NCBI GenBank assembly: GCA_948470475.1
Contig: OX419346.1
Coordinates: 20,974,417-21,038,416, forward strand
Direction of reading: 5' to 3'
Source of the DNA: Galaxea fascicularis
Taxonomy: Eukaryota; Cnidaria; Anthozoa; Scleractinia; Euphylliidae
DNA: 64,000 nt
A program made the position numbers and the translations under genes. Shown in pieces: positions 25,701 through 35,606 of this stretch (position 1 is the first letter of the stretch; each line of letters begins with the position of its first letter). Below the pieces are notes generated by a model. That model was not told the origin of the DNA, did not search any database, and saw only the letters and a program-made list of their open reading frames with translations.

Positions 25701-28700
25701 GCCCACACTTCTACTAGTTAAATCCTTACGAATGCTGGACGATCTTTGATCAGCTAAGTCTTGTCCTCGTGAATTATGGCTGGGCCTGTCACGAAGAACA
25801 TCCGGGTCAGACAACCTCCTACTGATTAGTTTTCCGGGAGCAGCAGCTTCCCATCGCCGCTGAAGGTCTGTTTGATCAAATGAAGAAAACCTGCTTGGGA
25901 CGTTACCTGTTGATACACAGAACAAAAATTTTCAAACTCGGTGAAAGTTCGGTGCCAGGAGATCCAAATAAAAAAGACTCAGGTCTGGTTATTCAAGCTC
26001 TGTCTCTGCTATTCTATTGCATACTTGTACAGATTGGGTAGTTAAGTGGAGCGGCAATTTCCCACCGATAGACGTCTTTTGTAGGTGGATGCCTTGTCTA
26101 ATGTGATACTTGGTCAGAGTACCAGTCACAGACAAGCACTGCATCTAACTCCTTTAGATAGTTAATTCACCTAATAAATGATCAGAGGGTACCCCCTGAC
26201 TAGTATTACAAGTGATCAAATCACGAACTGGACAACAATAAAGCCATAAAGGAAATTTAATTCATCATCACCATCATCTTCACTATAAACTGAAACAACA
26301 CAGAAAGGTGGGAAGCAAGGCGTTCTAGGGAATAACTATCATACAAGATTGTAGCCACTCATAGATGTAGCAGGGACCAACGAAGACACTTTGGACTTCA
26401 TATGATTCTCACGTCCACCCATACAGTGACTAGCTCCAATTCAAACAAACTCAAACCAACACTGTCTCATAGACAAACTTACCCTGGCTTCTGTTCTGGA
26501 TTCCTTCCATCTTGCAATGCTCTCTTGTGTCATGCCAGGCCCCCTTTCTCACACCTACATCATTAGTTCTGTAACCTATCTGCTGAGAAGATCTCTTGGG
26601 ATAATCACACTGCTTCTCTACATAATCCTCCCTTAAGTCATCCTGAAGTAATTCATAGTAAAATTTCCTGTCCATATCAACTTCAGGGTAATTGGTCTTG
26701 TAATCCCTTTGACCAGTTCTATCAATGAAGTCTTCTTGATCACTGTCAACATCTCCTTCAGGCCAAACTTTATGATGAAACAGGAGTTCCTTGTATTATA
26801 AATGCAGAATGAAGTGAGTCCTTACAAACAAGTTTAGCTGTATTATTACTTTTGCTACTTTTTATGACTTTTTACTTTTCTCAACGTTGTATTGTTTCTT
26901 ACACACAAATATGCCTACGTGCTGTTTATTGGTCTCAGTTTTGTATGGAACTATACAGAATAGCAAGAAGCCAAATTCCCATGCACAAACTGCAAACTGT
27001 GAAAATTTCCTGCAAAATAATATAAAAGTAATTGAACATTTTTACAAGTAAACTAACATAATAATAGGGATTGTATGAGCCTTGGATCATGTTAAATTTA
27101 AACTTAGACTCAATTTGAGTGCCATCTCATTTTTCGAGTGAAAAAATCAATTAAGCAACAACAATACAAACCTCTTGATCATAATAATCTCTTTCAGACA
27201 GATTGTCACTACCACAATTGTAATCAGAGTCCCAGTCAGTCACGTTTTCATCATAATACGCTCCTTCTGGTCCATCACTATCCCAATAGTCTCGTAAAGT
27301 TTTCTTGGTTTCCTCGTGGTGGCCTGAATGTTTATTTGCATCATATCTCCCAGACAACTTCCGTTCCTGATGACCTCTAAACGTGTCTTTTTCATCATAA
27401 TGCACAGTTTCTCTTGGTTTAGGCTTTCTTGACTCTGAACTCCTTTCTCTGGAATATTCCATGTTCCCTCTAGACCTGGCAGACACCTCGGTTTTGTCTT
27501 TAGCATGATCCCTGCTTTCCCACCTTAGACTTCTGTTATTTGAATCAGGGTTTTGGTTAGAATGTCTTGTGTGTACCGTGTTCCTTGGTGCTCTCCAATA
27601 ACTCAAGAGCACCCGATGTCCAAAAATGCTCTTTCCATTGTATCTTCAATAAAATAACATTAACAAATTGAATAAAATGTATTAAAGGATTAGCTGCAAC
27701 AACTTAAATTGTAAAATGTTAAGACACAAGCTTTCTTTATCAAGGCCTCCATTTTCCATGCTTCCAAAAACAATAGGCCATTAATTTACAACTTCAGTCA
27801 TAATAACAATACTGTGCACATTTAGGAAGTCCTTGTGCAAGGTCGTTTAAATGGGTATTAGTTTTATAAATGCATGTTATGCTTTAAGACATGAACGGTT
27901 TAACAAAAATGGTCTGTCTTGTATGGGGTCATCTACTCTTTTACAGACTGTCCTAATGGCTGTTTGTAATAAATAGATATAAGCTCTTAACTTAGATCAT
28001 ACAATGTACTTATTGGAAAAGGTCCACACCTGGCCTTGAAACTTCTCACCCCACCCCGTCAGACAATACATCAGATATCAATGGCGATTGCAAGCCTTGT
28101 GTAGTTGAAAGGAACCAGCCGGCGGGGAATCCTGGAGTTATTAATAAGTACACTAACAGGTAGACAGGACATGACAGGGAACAGTATTGCATGCTTTCAT
28201 TTATGAACACAGCTCAGGTTGCACGTGGTCGATTGATTGGTCATAAAAGTTTAAACAAATTTCGATCAAAAAGTTAATTTGTGGATTAGAAAGTAGCAGC
28301 CGCCACTAATCAATTCATGCCACGCAGGGTAAATTTATCCCGACGGAAAATTGACTCGAAGCGTGCATGCTTTCGTAAGCATAATTTAATATAAAATGAA
28401 CAACTGCTAAACCCATATCTATTTAATAGGCAAATTAAGATAAACGGGGCCAGGTGATCTTTAGGCGAATGTTAAACCTGTTAGTTGGTTAGAAGAATAA
28501 CTTTCAAGAAGAAGAAAAATTTTAGGGACGACAATGGGCAGACAAAGTACCTTGCAATGACACTTTCAGCGACCGTGGCAGATTTGAACTTTAGAGCGAC
28601 GAAAATCCATTTTTTATCCTTAGAAACGGTAGCTAATAACACAGAACATTCTCCTACTCTTTCTTGAAAGTAGGTCCTGCAAACAAACCACAACAATTAA

Positions 28701-28890
28701 AGAGACCGACATCACAAACCAAACACTCAAGCATGAACTTAAGCTTACGTTATAAGCTTACATAATTGATAAAGACACAGATGTCTTTGAATTACCTCAC
28801 ATCAAAGCTTTTTATGTTGGCGTTTGTTGGTAAACCTTTGATGAATATACTATCTTTCACCTCTAAAAATTCGTCATAGTTGGAAGGCAT
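19777..28890 (-). CDS. PPHLN1: RRM protein with periphilin-type C-terminal domain (HUSH component candidate)
   Basis: Nine exons on the minus strand, 5' to 3': 28890-28796, 28676-28551, 27643-27172, 26789-26483, 25906-24956, 24473-24304, 24111-20497, 20103-20051 and 19888-19777. They total 5901 nt and 1966 residues in frame. Residues about 10-95 form an RRM: SIFIKGLP matches RNP2, WIFVALKF fits RNP1, and the last strand is KSIFGHRVLLSYWR. Residues about 96-1895 are disordered, with Ser/Arg/Lys-rich and then acidic segments. The last 70 residues contain EEIEQVYKQDCQTVIRVVKM followed by KDPRLE, closely matching human periphilin-1, whose C-terminal Lge1-like helices dimerise and bind TASOR in the HUSH silencing complex. 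Human periphilin is far shorter (a few hundred residues) and, as I remember it, has no RRM. Orthology is therefore probable through the C-terminus only. The first ATG precedes the RRM with no earlier in-frame start seen. Confidence 0.8.
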
Positions 28891-29304
28891 TATTACACAT
28901 GAAAAACGTTGTTGAGCCCGGTTCGCACCTCACTGCTTAAGTCCAAGAGTGCATGATTGAAATACGATGCGGTCTGCTTGTTTACCGGATATGAGTCGGA
29001 TGTATGTATCAAAAATGTCTCACATACGTGTACCAATCTCCAAGCGCGACCTGTGTCGAAAGTGTAAACGGGTAAAAAATAGAAAAAGAGAGAAACTGAA
29101 ATTCAGTTACTGGTTAAGGGAATTCTTTTTTATCATATGTACGAAGATAGGAAGTTGAAAAAAACGAGAAAACTTCCGTTTTGTCTGACAACAGATTACT
29201 CCCCCCACCCTCGCTAAGGAGGTGTTGTTAGTCACTTTCCTACCCATCCCTAAGAATGTCATGCACGCTGGCACAGCCATGTGCTGTTCGTAATAAGTTG
29301 AAAC
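28891..29304. promoter_or_regulatory. Bidirectional promoter region, periphilin-like gene and QNG1
   Basis: The two start codons (28890 on minus, 29305 on plus) are only 414 bp apart and diverge. The interval has no coding exon and no TATA box in the usual place, which fits a shared housekeeping promoter. This is inferred from geometry only. Confidence 0.5.
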
Positions 29305-29862
29305 ATGCCGGCGTCCAGTTGTAAGCCTTTGAATCCGCGAGAATCGGCAAAACTGATATCTTCGAAAAGCCAGGACGTTTCTATCTGCGAACAAGGCATT
29401 GAAGAAGCGTCCGAAGTTATATTTGAGTGCTTAAAATCGAAAAGATATAGCTTCAAGATATGGAAAGAACACGAGCTACATCCCAAAGAAATGACAAAAA
29501 AAACCGTGGACTGGATTGCCGTGTTAGATACACTAAACTTTTCTTTCTGGACCGAACAAGATGTCGAACCATGGACTGTTCGATTTGAGGGGAAGAATTA
29601 CACTGGTTACTGGGCATTATGTGCCTCTATCAATAGAGCTTTAAAGGTAATAAGCTTAAGCTTAGACATTAAAATATAGTGCGAGAAGTCGATGATGCAC
29701 AGAAAGTTAACTTACATTGTTATCATGGCTAGTTGTGTAATAAGGAATGTTATTAGTATAGGTAATAGCATGACCTGTAGTGGTATTTGGCAGTAATACA
29801 GCGAGTGATAGTTCAAAATTGTCCAAAATACGACGAGCCGCGAAGCGGAGTGGTATTTGGAG

Positions 29863-29894
<32 letters not shown>

Positions 29895-31203
29895 AAAATA
29901 CCACGTCATGCTATTATTTTGTTATAATGGAAGCCCGAGAAATTTTCGGTAACGCACAAGAGACCTTGTTTTGTTTGTATTTTTGTTTACTGTAATTTGT
30001 TTTGTTTATAATGAGAGCTGAGAAATTTTCGGTAACGCACAAGAGACCTTATTTTGTTTGTATTTTTGTTTACTGCTTTTTCGGCAAGCTTTTGCATTTC
30101 TGCCTCGGAAATTTCCTAGAATATTGCTGCCATTTTTTTGAAAACAAAAGCAAAAACGTCATTGTGTTCAGAGTTGTCATGGAAATAGTGATACTATCAA
30201 CCAATCAAATCTCCGAAATTTCTTGGGTTATATTATAATACATGAAACTTGCAATCTCTTTTCTGATTGGCCGAAAGCGTACAGTGAATTATCCAATAAT
30301 CATGTTGAGGTCACGGGTAATCATGTCAAGTATGACCACAGTGCATGATTATTCAGGATATCACAAAAACCTCATCCAATAATTGTTGCTATTTCTCTTT
30401 GTACAGGTTCATTCTCTCCCTTCCCCTCATATTTCTCACCCTATTACTCCATGGATTCAAACTAATGCTTAATGTGTTGCTGTTTTTAGGAGGGAATCCC
30501 CTTCACCACACCATCTTACTATGCTGATATCACTACTGAGGAGCTGCAACACATCTTCAGATCAGAAACTCCAACTGAAATACCACTGCTCAAGGAAAGA
30601 GCAAACAATTTGAATGAAGTTGGCAAAATACTGGCAAAGGATTACAGGAACTCATTTACCTGTTTTCTTTCAGAGTGCGATAAAAGTGCAAAGAAACTTC
30701 TTGGAATGATCACAAGTACATTCAAGTGTTTTCAAGATGAATCAGAGTTTGATGGTACTAAAGTGTCATTTTACAAGCGTGCACAAATTCTGATTTCCGA
30801 CATCTGGGCTTGTTTTGAAGGAAAAGCATGGGGTTACTTCACTGACATCTGTTACCTCACAATGTTTGCTGATTACAAAGTACCTCAATCCCTTTTGCAT
30901 CTCAGCATCCTGAAATATACCAATAAGCTAATGGAGAAGTTGAAAAGGGGAGAGATAATCCCTGTTGGCGATCGGTTCGAGTTAGAAATTAGGGGGAATT
31001 CCATCTGGGCAGTGGAGCTTATCTACCAGGAATTGGTCAAAAAATCAAAAGCAGATTTACAGTTCTGTTCCTTGTCCCCAGGTGAACTTAGTTCTGTTCT
31101 GAATTCTGTTATTATCGATTTTTACCTCTGGGATTTTGCCAAAGAGAAGCTGGAGGGGGTGACACAGTTACCTTGTCATAAGACAAGGACCATCTTTTAC
31201 TGA
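29305..31203 (+). CDS. QNG1: Queuosine 5'-phosphate N-glycosylase/hydrolase (DUF2419, C9orf64 family)
   Basis: Two exons, 29305-29646 and 30490-31203, give 1056 nt and 351 residues; the human protein is about 340. The enzyme releases queuine base from queuosine 5'-phosphate so that animals can reuse the bacterial micronutrient for tRNA modification. The order of family blocks is visible: an N-terminal helical part with NFSFWTEQDVEPWTV, then YTGYWALCASINRAL, GIPFTTPSYYA, a central DESEFDGTKVSFYKRAQI block, LTMFADYKVPQSL, and a C-terminal part ending DFYLWDFAKEKLEG. The conserved blocks are those of the DUF2419 family, and the assignment rests on remembered similarity. A 3' AATAAA is at 31532-31537. 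The intron contains a MITE and a tandem repeat. In a cnidarian, queuine may come from food or resident bacteria, which is an inference. Confidence 0.9.
29764..29915. mobile_element. Small MITE in QNG1 intron
   Basis: AATAGCATGAC plus TGGTATTT at the left (29764-29788) pairs with AAATACCACGTCATGCTATT at the right (ending 29915) as terminal inverted repeats. The length is 152 bp and there is no coding content. An internal TGGTATTTGG copy is at 29850-29859. Confidence 0.65.
29917..30075. repeat. Tandem duplication, about 83-bp period
   Basis: A segment with GAGAAATTTTCGGTAACGCA followed by CAAGAGACCTT and TTTTGTTTGTATTTTTGTTT is present at 29917-29992 and again at 30001-30075 with only a few differences. 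It follows directly after the MITE in the QNG1 intron. Confidence 0.8.
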
Positions 31204-33248
31204 GACTGGTTGTTACATAAGGGGAGTGTTGAGGAAGTCCAAAGTGAAATTTTGAAATCCTGTCAGTAAATTCACACTGTACAGCATTGTTCAAAGAAAG
31301 AATGAAGTGTAAAAAGCTATTATCAGCCTTTTAGCAATTTTATTACACTGTGTAGCTAGCTTTCATCTTAGTGACTCAAAGCCCAGAGCATTAATGAAAG
31401 GTCTCAGTGTCATTTACTAGGTTATCAGTCACTACAACCGAGCTCTTTTCACATGTCACAAGCATTATTTTTTCAAATCAAACATCATGCATAACCCCTT
31501 TACCACCCTGAATATTGTTGGCAGGGTTCAAAATAAAATCAGAGCTTTTAGCCTGAATTTATAGGCTTTTTTTCCCAAGGCTGATTTTTTCGCTGATCAA
31601 TAGATGTAATTTTCTATTCCTTCCATGAAAAATTGCCGGCAAGTGTGACCAAAGTGCTGGCTGTCGCTGGCAGCCGGCTGCTATTTTGAGCCCTGGTTGG
31701 CCAGCAACATTTAACAATGATAGGCCATTAAGTTCAACTTGTTGTGTTGCTTTCAGCACTGTTAGTATAAAGGTTTTGTGTGCTGTTGAAATGACAGCAT
31801 CTAACAGCTGCAAACACCACCCACCATGTTGGGCCCATCAGTGCTGGAGTTATTGTCCAGAAATGTTCCTATCATTTCCACAAGCTTTAAGAATGAAAGA
31901 AAATAAAATTTATCCATACATTGTATTTACAAAACACAGTTTCATATACACACTTGTGTTAGGCCAGACTGCATCATAGAATGTAAGTTTGTTCTTGTTA
32001 TTCAAATCTGAGATCCTGTCAAAAAAAATTCTCAGTCAGGGAAGGATTGTTACCTTGCAGCAAATGACAATTCATTTTAACAAAAAGCTTATTGTAATGT
32101 TTATACAGCAATTTATGTCATAAGCTTTTAAGTGCATTTGCATTTAGGTATCAAGTTTTTCTATTTATCCAGTACCTCTGTTAACACTTAATTCCATTTT
32201 CAACATGTGTACTCTCCTTACAAGTCTCAGTTATTTCATACCTTATGTGTAGGGAGAATTTGTATAAATGTTAACTGATCTCTGGTGATCATTTCCTGTA
32301 TTCTCATACCCTGCATGCTTGATAAAACTAGTGATATGGTAGGGAGAAGACAAATCGTGGTAACTATTGGAATGCAAAGGGTTAAAGAACAGGGAATGAA
32401 GTTTGAGATACATTATAAATTTCCTGGAAACTTTATTACAAATTATTTATTTATTATTATCCTTACTACCTCAGTACATGTAGCAGTAAATAGATTAAAC
32501 AATAAATACTCTGTTCTTTCTCAATAGTTTACAAGTGTTTTCAGTTATAATATTGAACTTGCTACAGGTACACTGTATAGGTAAATAATTTTAAGTAAAA
32601 GTAAAATATTAAATTTTATTTTACATACCTCTTACTAACCGAATTTGAGGTCCGTACTGTAAGTTACGGACCGAGTTTTTCCTGTTCGCTTAAGGCTCAA
32701 GCGCGAAGCACGCGGGCCATAAATCAACGGGAAAAAATTAGTATCCGTAACTTACAGTACAGACCAAGAAAACAAGGTTAGTACGATATTATTTTATTGT
32801 ATCTTTGAGGTTAGTTGGGCATGCGAGAAAGAGAACTTTCAAATTTAGCAGGCCGTACAGTAAAGTATGGCCTACAAAATTGACCAATCATAGCGCGCAT
32901 ACTAACTGAGAGAAATAATAATGACATTTATTTTAGCTTACAGCTGTGACTTATTTGCTTTGATGTTGTTACTGTGTTTTGCAAGTATCAAACACTGCTA
33001 ATCAGTTGGTTTTATTTTGTAGTTTGTAACAATCATCATGATGAAATTTTTTTTAACATAAAGCAAAAACTTAATATCAAGCCAGTTGAAACTATGAATG
33101 AACTTTAATTTACAGTTGCCTGTGATGCTCTTAGTCAGTAATTTTAAGAGACTGCTAATGCAATGTGAAATTCATTCATCCTCAGTCAACAAACATTTGA
33201 CCTCCCAAGTATTTTTAATGAAACATGCGTGAACTGTGTTAATTTTGG
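31204..33248. other. Convergent intergenic region, QNG1 to TMEM168
   Basis: 3' ends of both neighbours face this 2-kb AT-rich interval. AATAAA at 31532-31537 and 31912-31917 could serve QNG1. A 151-bp MITE lies at 32632-32782. No coding exon is supported. Confidence 0.5.
32632..32782. mobile_element. MITE with TTACTAACC-type inverted termini
   Basis: The left arm begins TTACTAACC and carries GTCCGTACTGTAAGTTACGG. The right arm carries the inverse, CCGTAACTTACAGTACAGAC, and ends GGTTAGTA. The total is 151 bp. The centre is GC-rich (AAGCGCGAAGCACGCGGG) and there is no open frame. A further related GGCCGTACAGTAAAGTATGG word follows at about 32852. Confidence 0.75.
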
Positions 33249-35294
33249 TTAGCGAACAAGTTTGAATCCATGGCCTGTGTCATAAACAGTAGGAGGAAAC
33301 CAACGCATCTTCATACGGCGGCAGCCACGTGTCAACCAATCAAACACACTGAGTACATTTGTATTACAAGGCAAATGTGTAAAAATCTTTGTGATTGGTT
33401 TGATGAACCTTGGAAAATTCTGCTCGACGTGTAATGCAATGTCCTCTACTGTGGGCTCATGAAACTTAAAACAACACCATTCCCTGGAAACACCATATAT
33501 GGGTTTCACTTTCATACTGTTCTTGTCCCAAAAATTGTCTGGTTTCGAAACATCAGTGGTGTTAAAATCATCCCACAGTTTTGTCAGCTCACCTAAAGGA
33601 AACATATTTCCTTGCTCTGGATCAAATGTGGCTGTTAGTTTTCCAGTCTGGATTGCAATAAAGTCATTTTCAACTTTCCAAATGTCATTCACCCAGTTAT
33701 CAGAATGTGCAGTGTCTAAGAATAATATTAGTCTTGCTCCTGTTGATGAATTCTTATTTCTCCACCATTTTAAAATACTATCAAAAGAGAGTGTTTTGTT
33801 TTCTGTAAGAGCCCAATCACCACTATCGACAACATGCCCACTGTAGTATAGAATGTATGTGTCATAGTGTAGACCAGGAAGAACACGCTGCTCAAAAAAT
33901 GAATTGATCTTGCTATCAATATAATCAGGTGAGATGCCACTGGTTGAAAAATCTGTGCCAAAATTATGGATCATGTGACTTGAGAAGAATCTGGACACGG
34001 TGTTTATCAGCTCCATTGCTTTGGTGTTAACAGCTTGGTAACCATTCTCTGCAAGAATGACAACAGCACCCGTGGGACTGTACTTATGAGCAGGTGCAAC
34101 CACAGCATACCCAATGGCTGTTCCTCCCACAGACTTACCAAGCTTTGTAAGAATGTCACACATGAGTAGCTCAGTAGGAAGGACAATAAATAACATGCCA
34201 ATGAAAATTGCGTTAGTAGGCTGCCATGCTGATGCTATTATCAGAATAGTCGACACCAATGTATATAGTGTCACAATTTGGGATACTAAACAGAAGTGCC
34301 TGATGCCTTTTGATGCCATTATTTCAGACATGAGATTGTCACTAAACCCACCTCTAGTGTTCAAAACAATACAGCACTCTTCCAGTTTTCCTACAAATCC
34401 CCAGCAGGTTATGATAAACATAAAATGGAACCATACCCACGGAATGGAGAACAGCACAAAGACTGGTAGCCGGTAAACTGGTAAATCAGGTTCTTTGACA
34501 AGCTGTATGCAGAACCCATAGAATAGTGCTTCTAAAAGAAAGACTGTAAGTATCTCAAACCTATGAATGCATCGTTGCTGGAAGATGAACTTTTTCCAGG
34601 TCTCCAACAAGGACAGACGTGAAAAATAAATATCTATCAGTGATTCAAAGGCAAGGTGGACGATGAAAGCTGATAAGATGTATGGATTGTAGTTGACATC
34701 ACTAGCAGGAAAGAAATACACACTTCCAAGGACACAAAGTGCAACTGCACTCAACACCACAATGCTTGATTTCATGTGAAATGCAATCAGGTGAACTGTC
34801 ACCGCCAAGATTATTGTCAACATGCTGCCAAAGTGCATGGTTCCAGTGGTCCCTGATAAGAACCCCAGAAGAAATAGGAACTCTTCTGTTGTAACGAATG
34901 TGGACTGGTAAGTGGTTGTACTGCACGTTCTAATGACCACGGCTCTGAAACAATGAACACCTGTGCTAGACATTATTAGAATATCAGTCGCATCTAAGTC
35001 ATGGAGAGAGTCTATTGGGTGATCAAATGCAATCTCCGTGAAGGATAAAACACTGTAAAGCACGCCCATCCAAAAATGGCTGTATCCTTTGGAAAACTCT
35101 CTGTAGCCATAGATGTACGTGGCTAAGGACATCAAAACAGCAACTGAAGCTGCGATCGCAAGGAAATTTATGCTCCTATCTTCAGTATGATGAAGCCAAC
35201 GTTCTCTAATGCCATTTGTAGCGCCGGCAAAGAAGAGCATAAGGGAAAGAGCTGAAGAATAAAGAGCAATCTTGCTTGAAACTTGCGGCAGCAT
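33249..35294 (-). CDS. TMEM168: Transmembrane protein 168, intronless coding region
   Basis: One uninterrupted 2046-nt frame encodes 681 residues; human TMEM168 is about 697. The N-terminal two thirds have many hydrophobic segments expected to span the membrane, including the MASKG(I/M)RHFCL and SAWQPTN blocks that are nearly identical in human. The C-terminal third is soluble-looking: HNFGTDFSTSGIS, then DTYILYYSGH, SILKWWRNKN and LILFLDTAHS, ending WFPPTVYDTGHGFKLV, again as in human. The SGH and LD.A.S pieces recall a caspase/clan CD fold in which the catalytic Cys is absent. TMEM168 is reported at the nuclear envelope and other membranes in vertebrates; its biochemical role is unclear. 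There is no intron in the coding region, whereas the human gene is, to my recollection, split. It is head-to-head with SAMTOR, 312 bp away. Confidence 0.93.
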   Translation of the reverse strand: MLPQVSSKIALYSSALSLMLFFAGATNGIRERWLHHTEDRSINFLAIAASVAVLMSLATYIYGYREFSKGYSHFWMGVLYSVLSFTEIAFDHPIDSLHDLDATDILIMSSTGVHCFRAVVIRTCSTTTYQSTFVTTEEFLFLLGFLSGTTGTMHFGSMLTIILAVTVHLIAFHMKSSIVVLSAVALCVLGSVYFFPASDVNYNPYILSAFIVHLAFESLIDIYFSRLSLLETWKKFIFQQRCIHRFEILTVFLLEALFYGFCIQLVKEPDLPVYRLPVFVLFSIPWVWFHFMFIITCWGFVGKLEECCIVLNTRGGFSDNLMSEIMASKGIRHFCLVSQIVTLYTLVSTILIIASAWQPTNAIFIGMLFIVLPTELLMCDILTKLGKSVGGTAIGYAVVAPAHKYSPTGAVVILAENGYQAVNTKAMELINTVSRFFSSHMIHNFGTDFSTSGISPDYIDSKINSFFEQRVLPGLHYDTYILYYSGHVVDSGDWALTENKTLSFDSILKWWRNKNSSTGARLILFLDTAHSDNWVNDIWKVENDFIAIQTGKLTATFDPEQGNMFPLGELTKLWDDFNTTDVSKPDNFWDKNSMKVKPIYGVSREWCCFKFHEPTVEDIALHVEQNFPRFIKPITKIFTHLPCNTNVLSVFDWLTRGCRRMKMRWFPPTVYDTGHGFKLVR

Positions 35295-35606
35295 GCTAAT
35301 TTTTGTGCAGTCACACCCGATGAATGCAAATAAGCTTAATTTTTTGTTTCTCGACAGCTATCTTGGGTTGGACCACGACAATTGCACTGAGGTCTTCTGA
35401 AACGAGTGGGATTTTCGTTTCCTTTCGTAGAGATCTAACAATGATCGAAGCTTAGTATTCGATCTTTCAAGTCATGTCAAATGGGTGCTATTAAATTGTT
35501 TACATGTGCAGTGACACGTTGATCATCGGCCATCTTTATTTATTGGAACAGTTCGCGCACGCTTGAGATAGCATTAACTGCTGTACACCCAGGCTCAGTT
35601 TTCAAG
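35295..35606. promoter_or_regulatory. Bidirectional promoter region, TMEM168 and SAMTOR
   Basis: 312 bp separates the divergent start codons at 35294 (minus) and 35607 (plus). The sequence is non-coding and contains no clear TATA box. SAMTOR starts in the context AAGATGGCGG, whose GATGGCGG part also matches the YY1-like motif often found at housekeeping gene starts. Confidence 0.5.
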
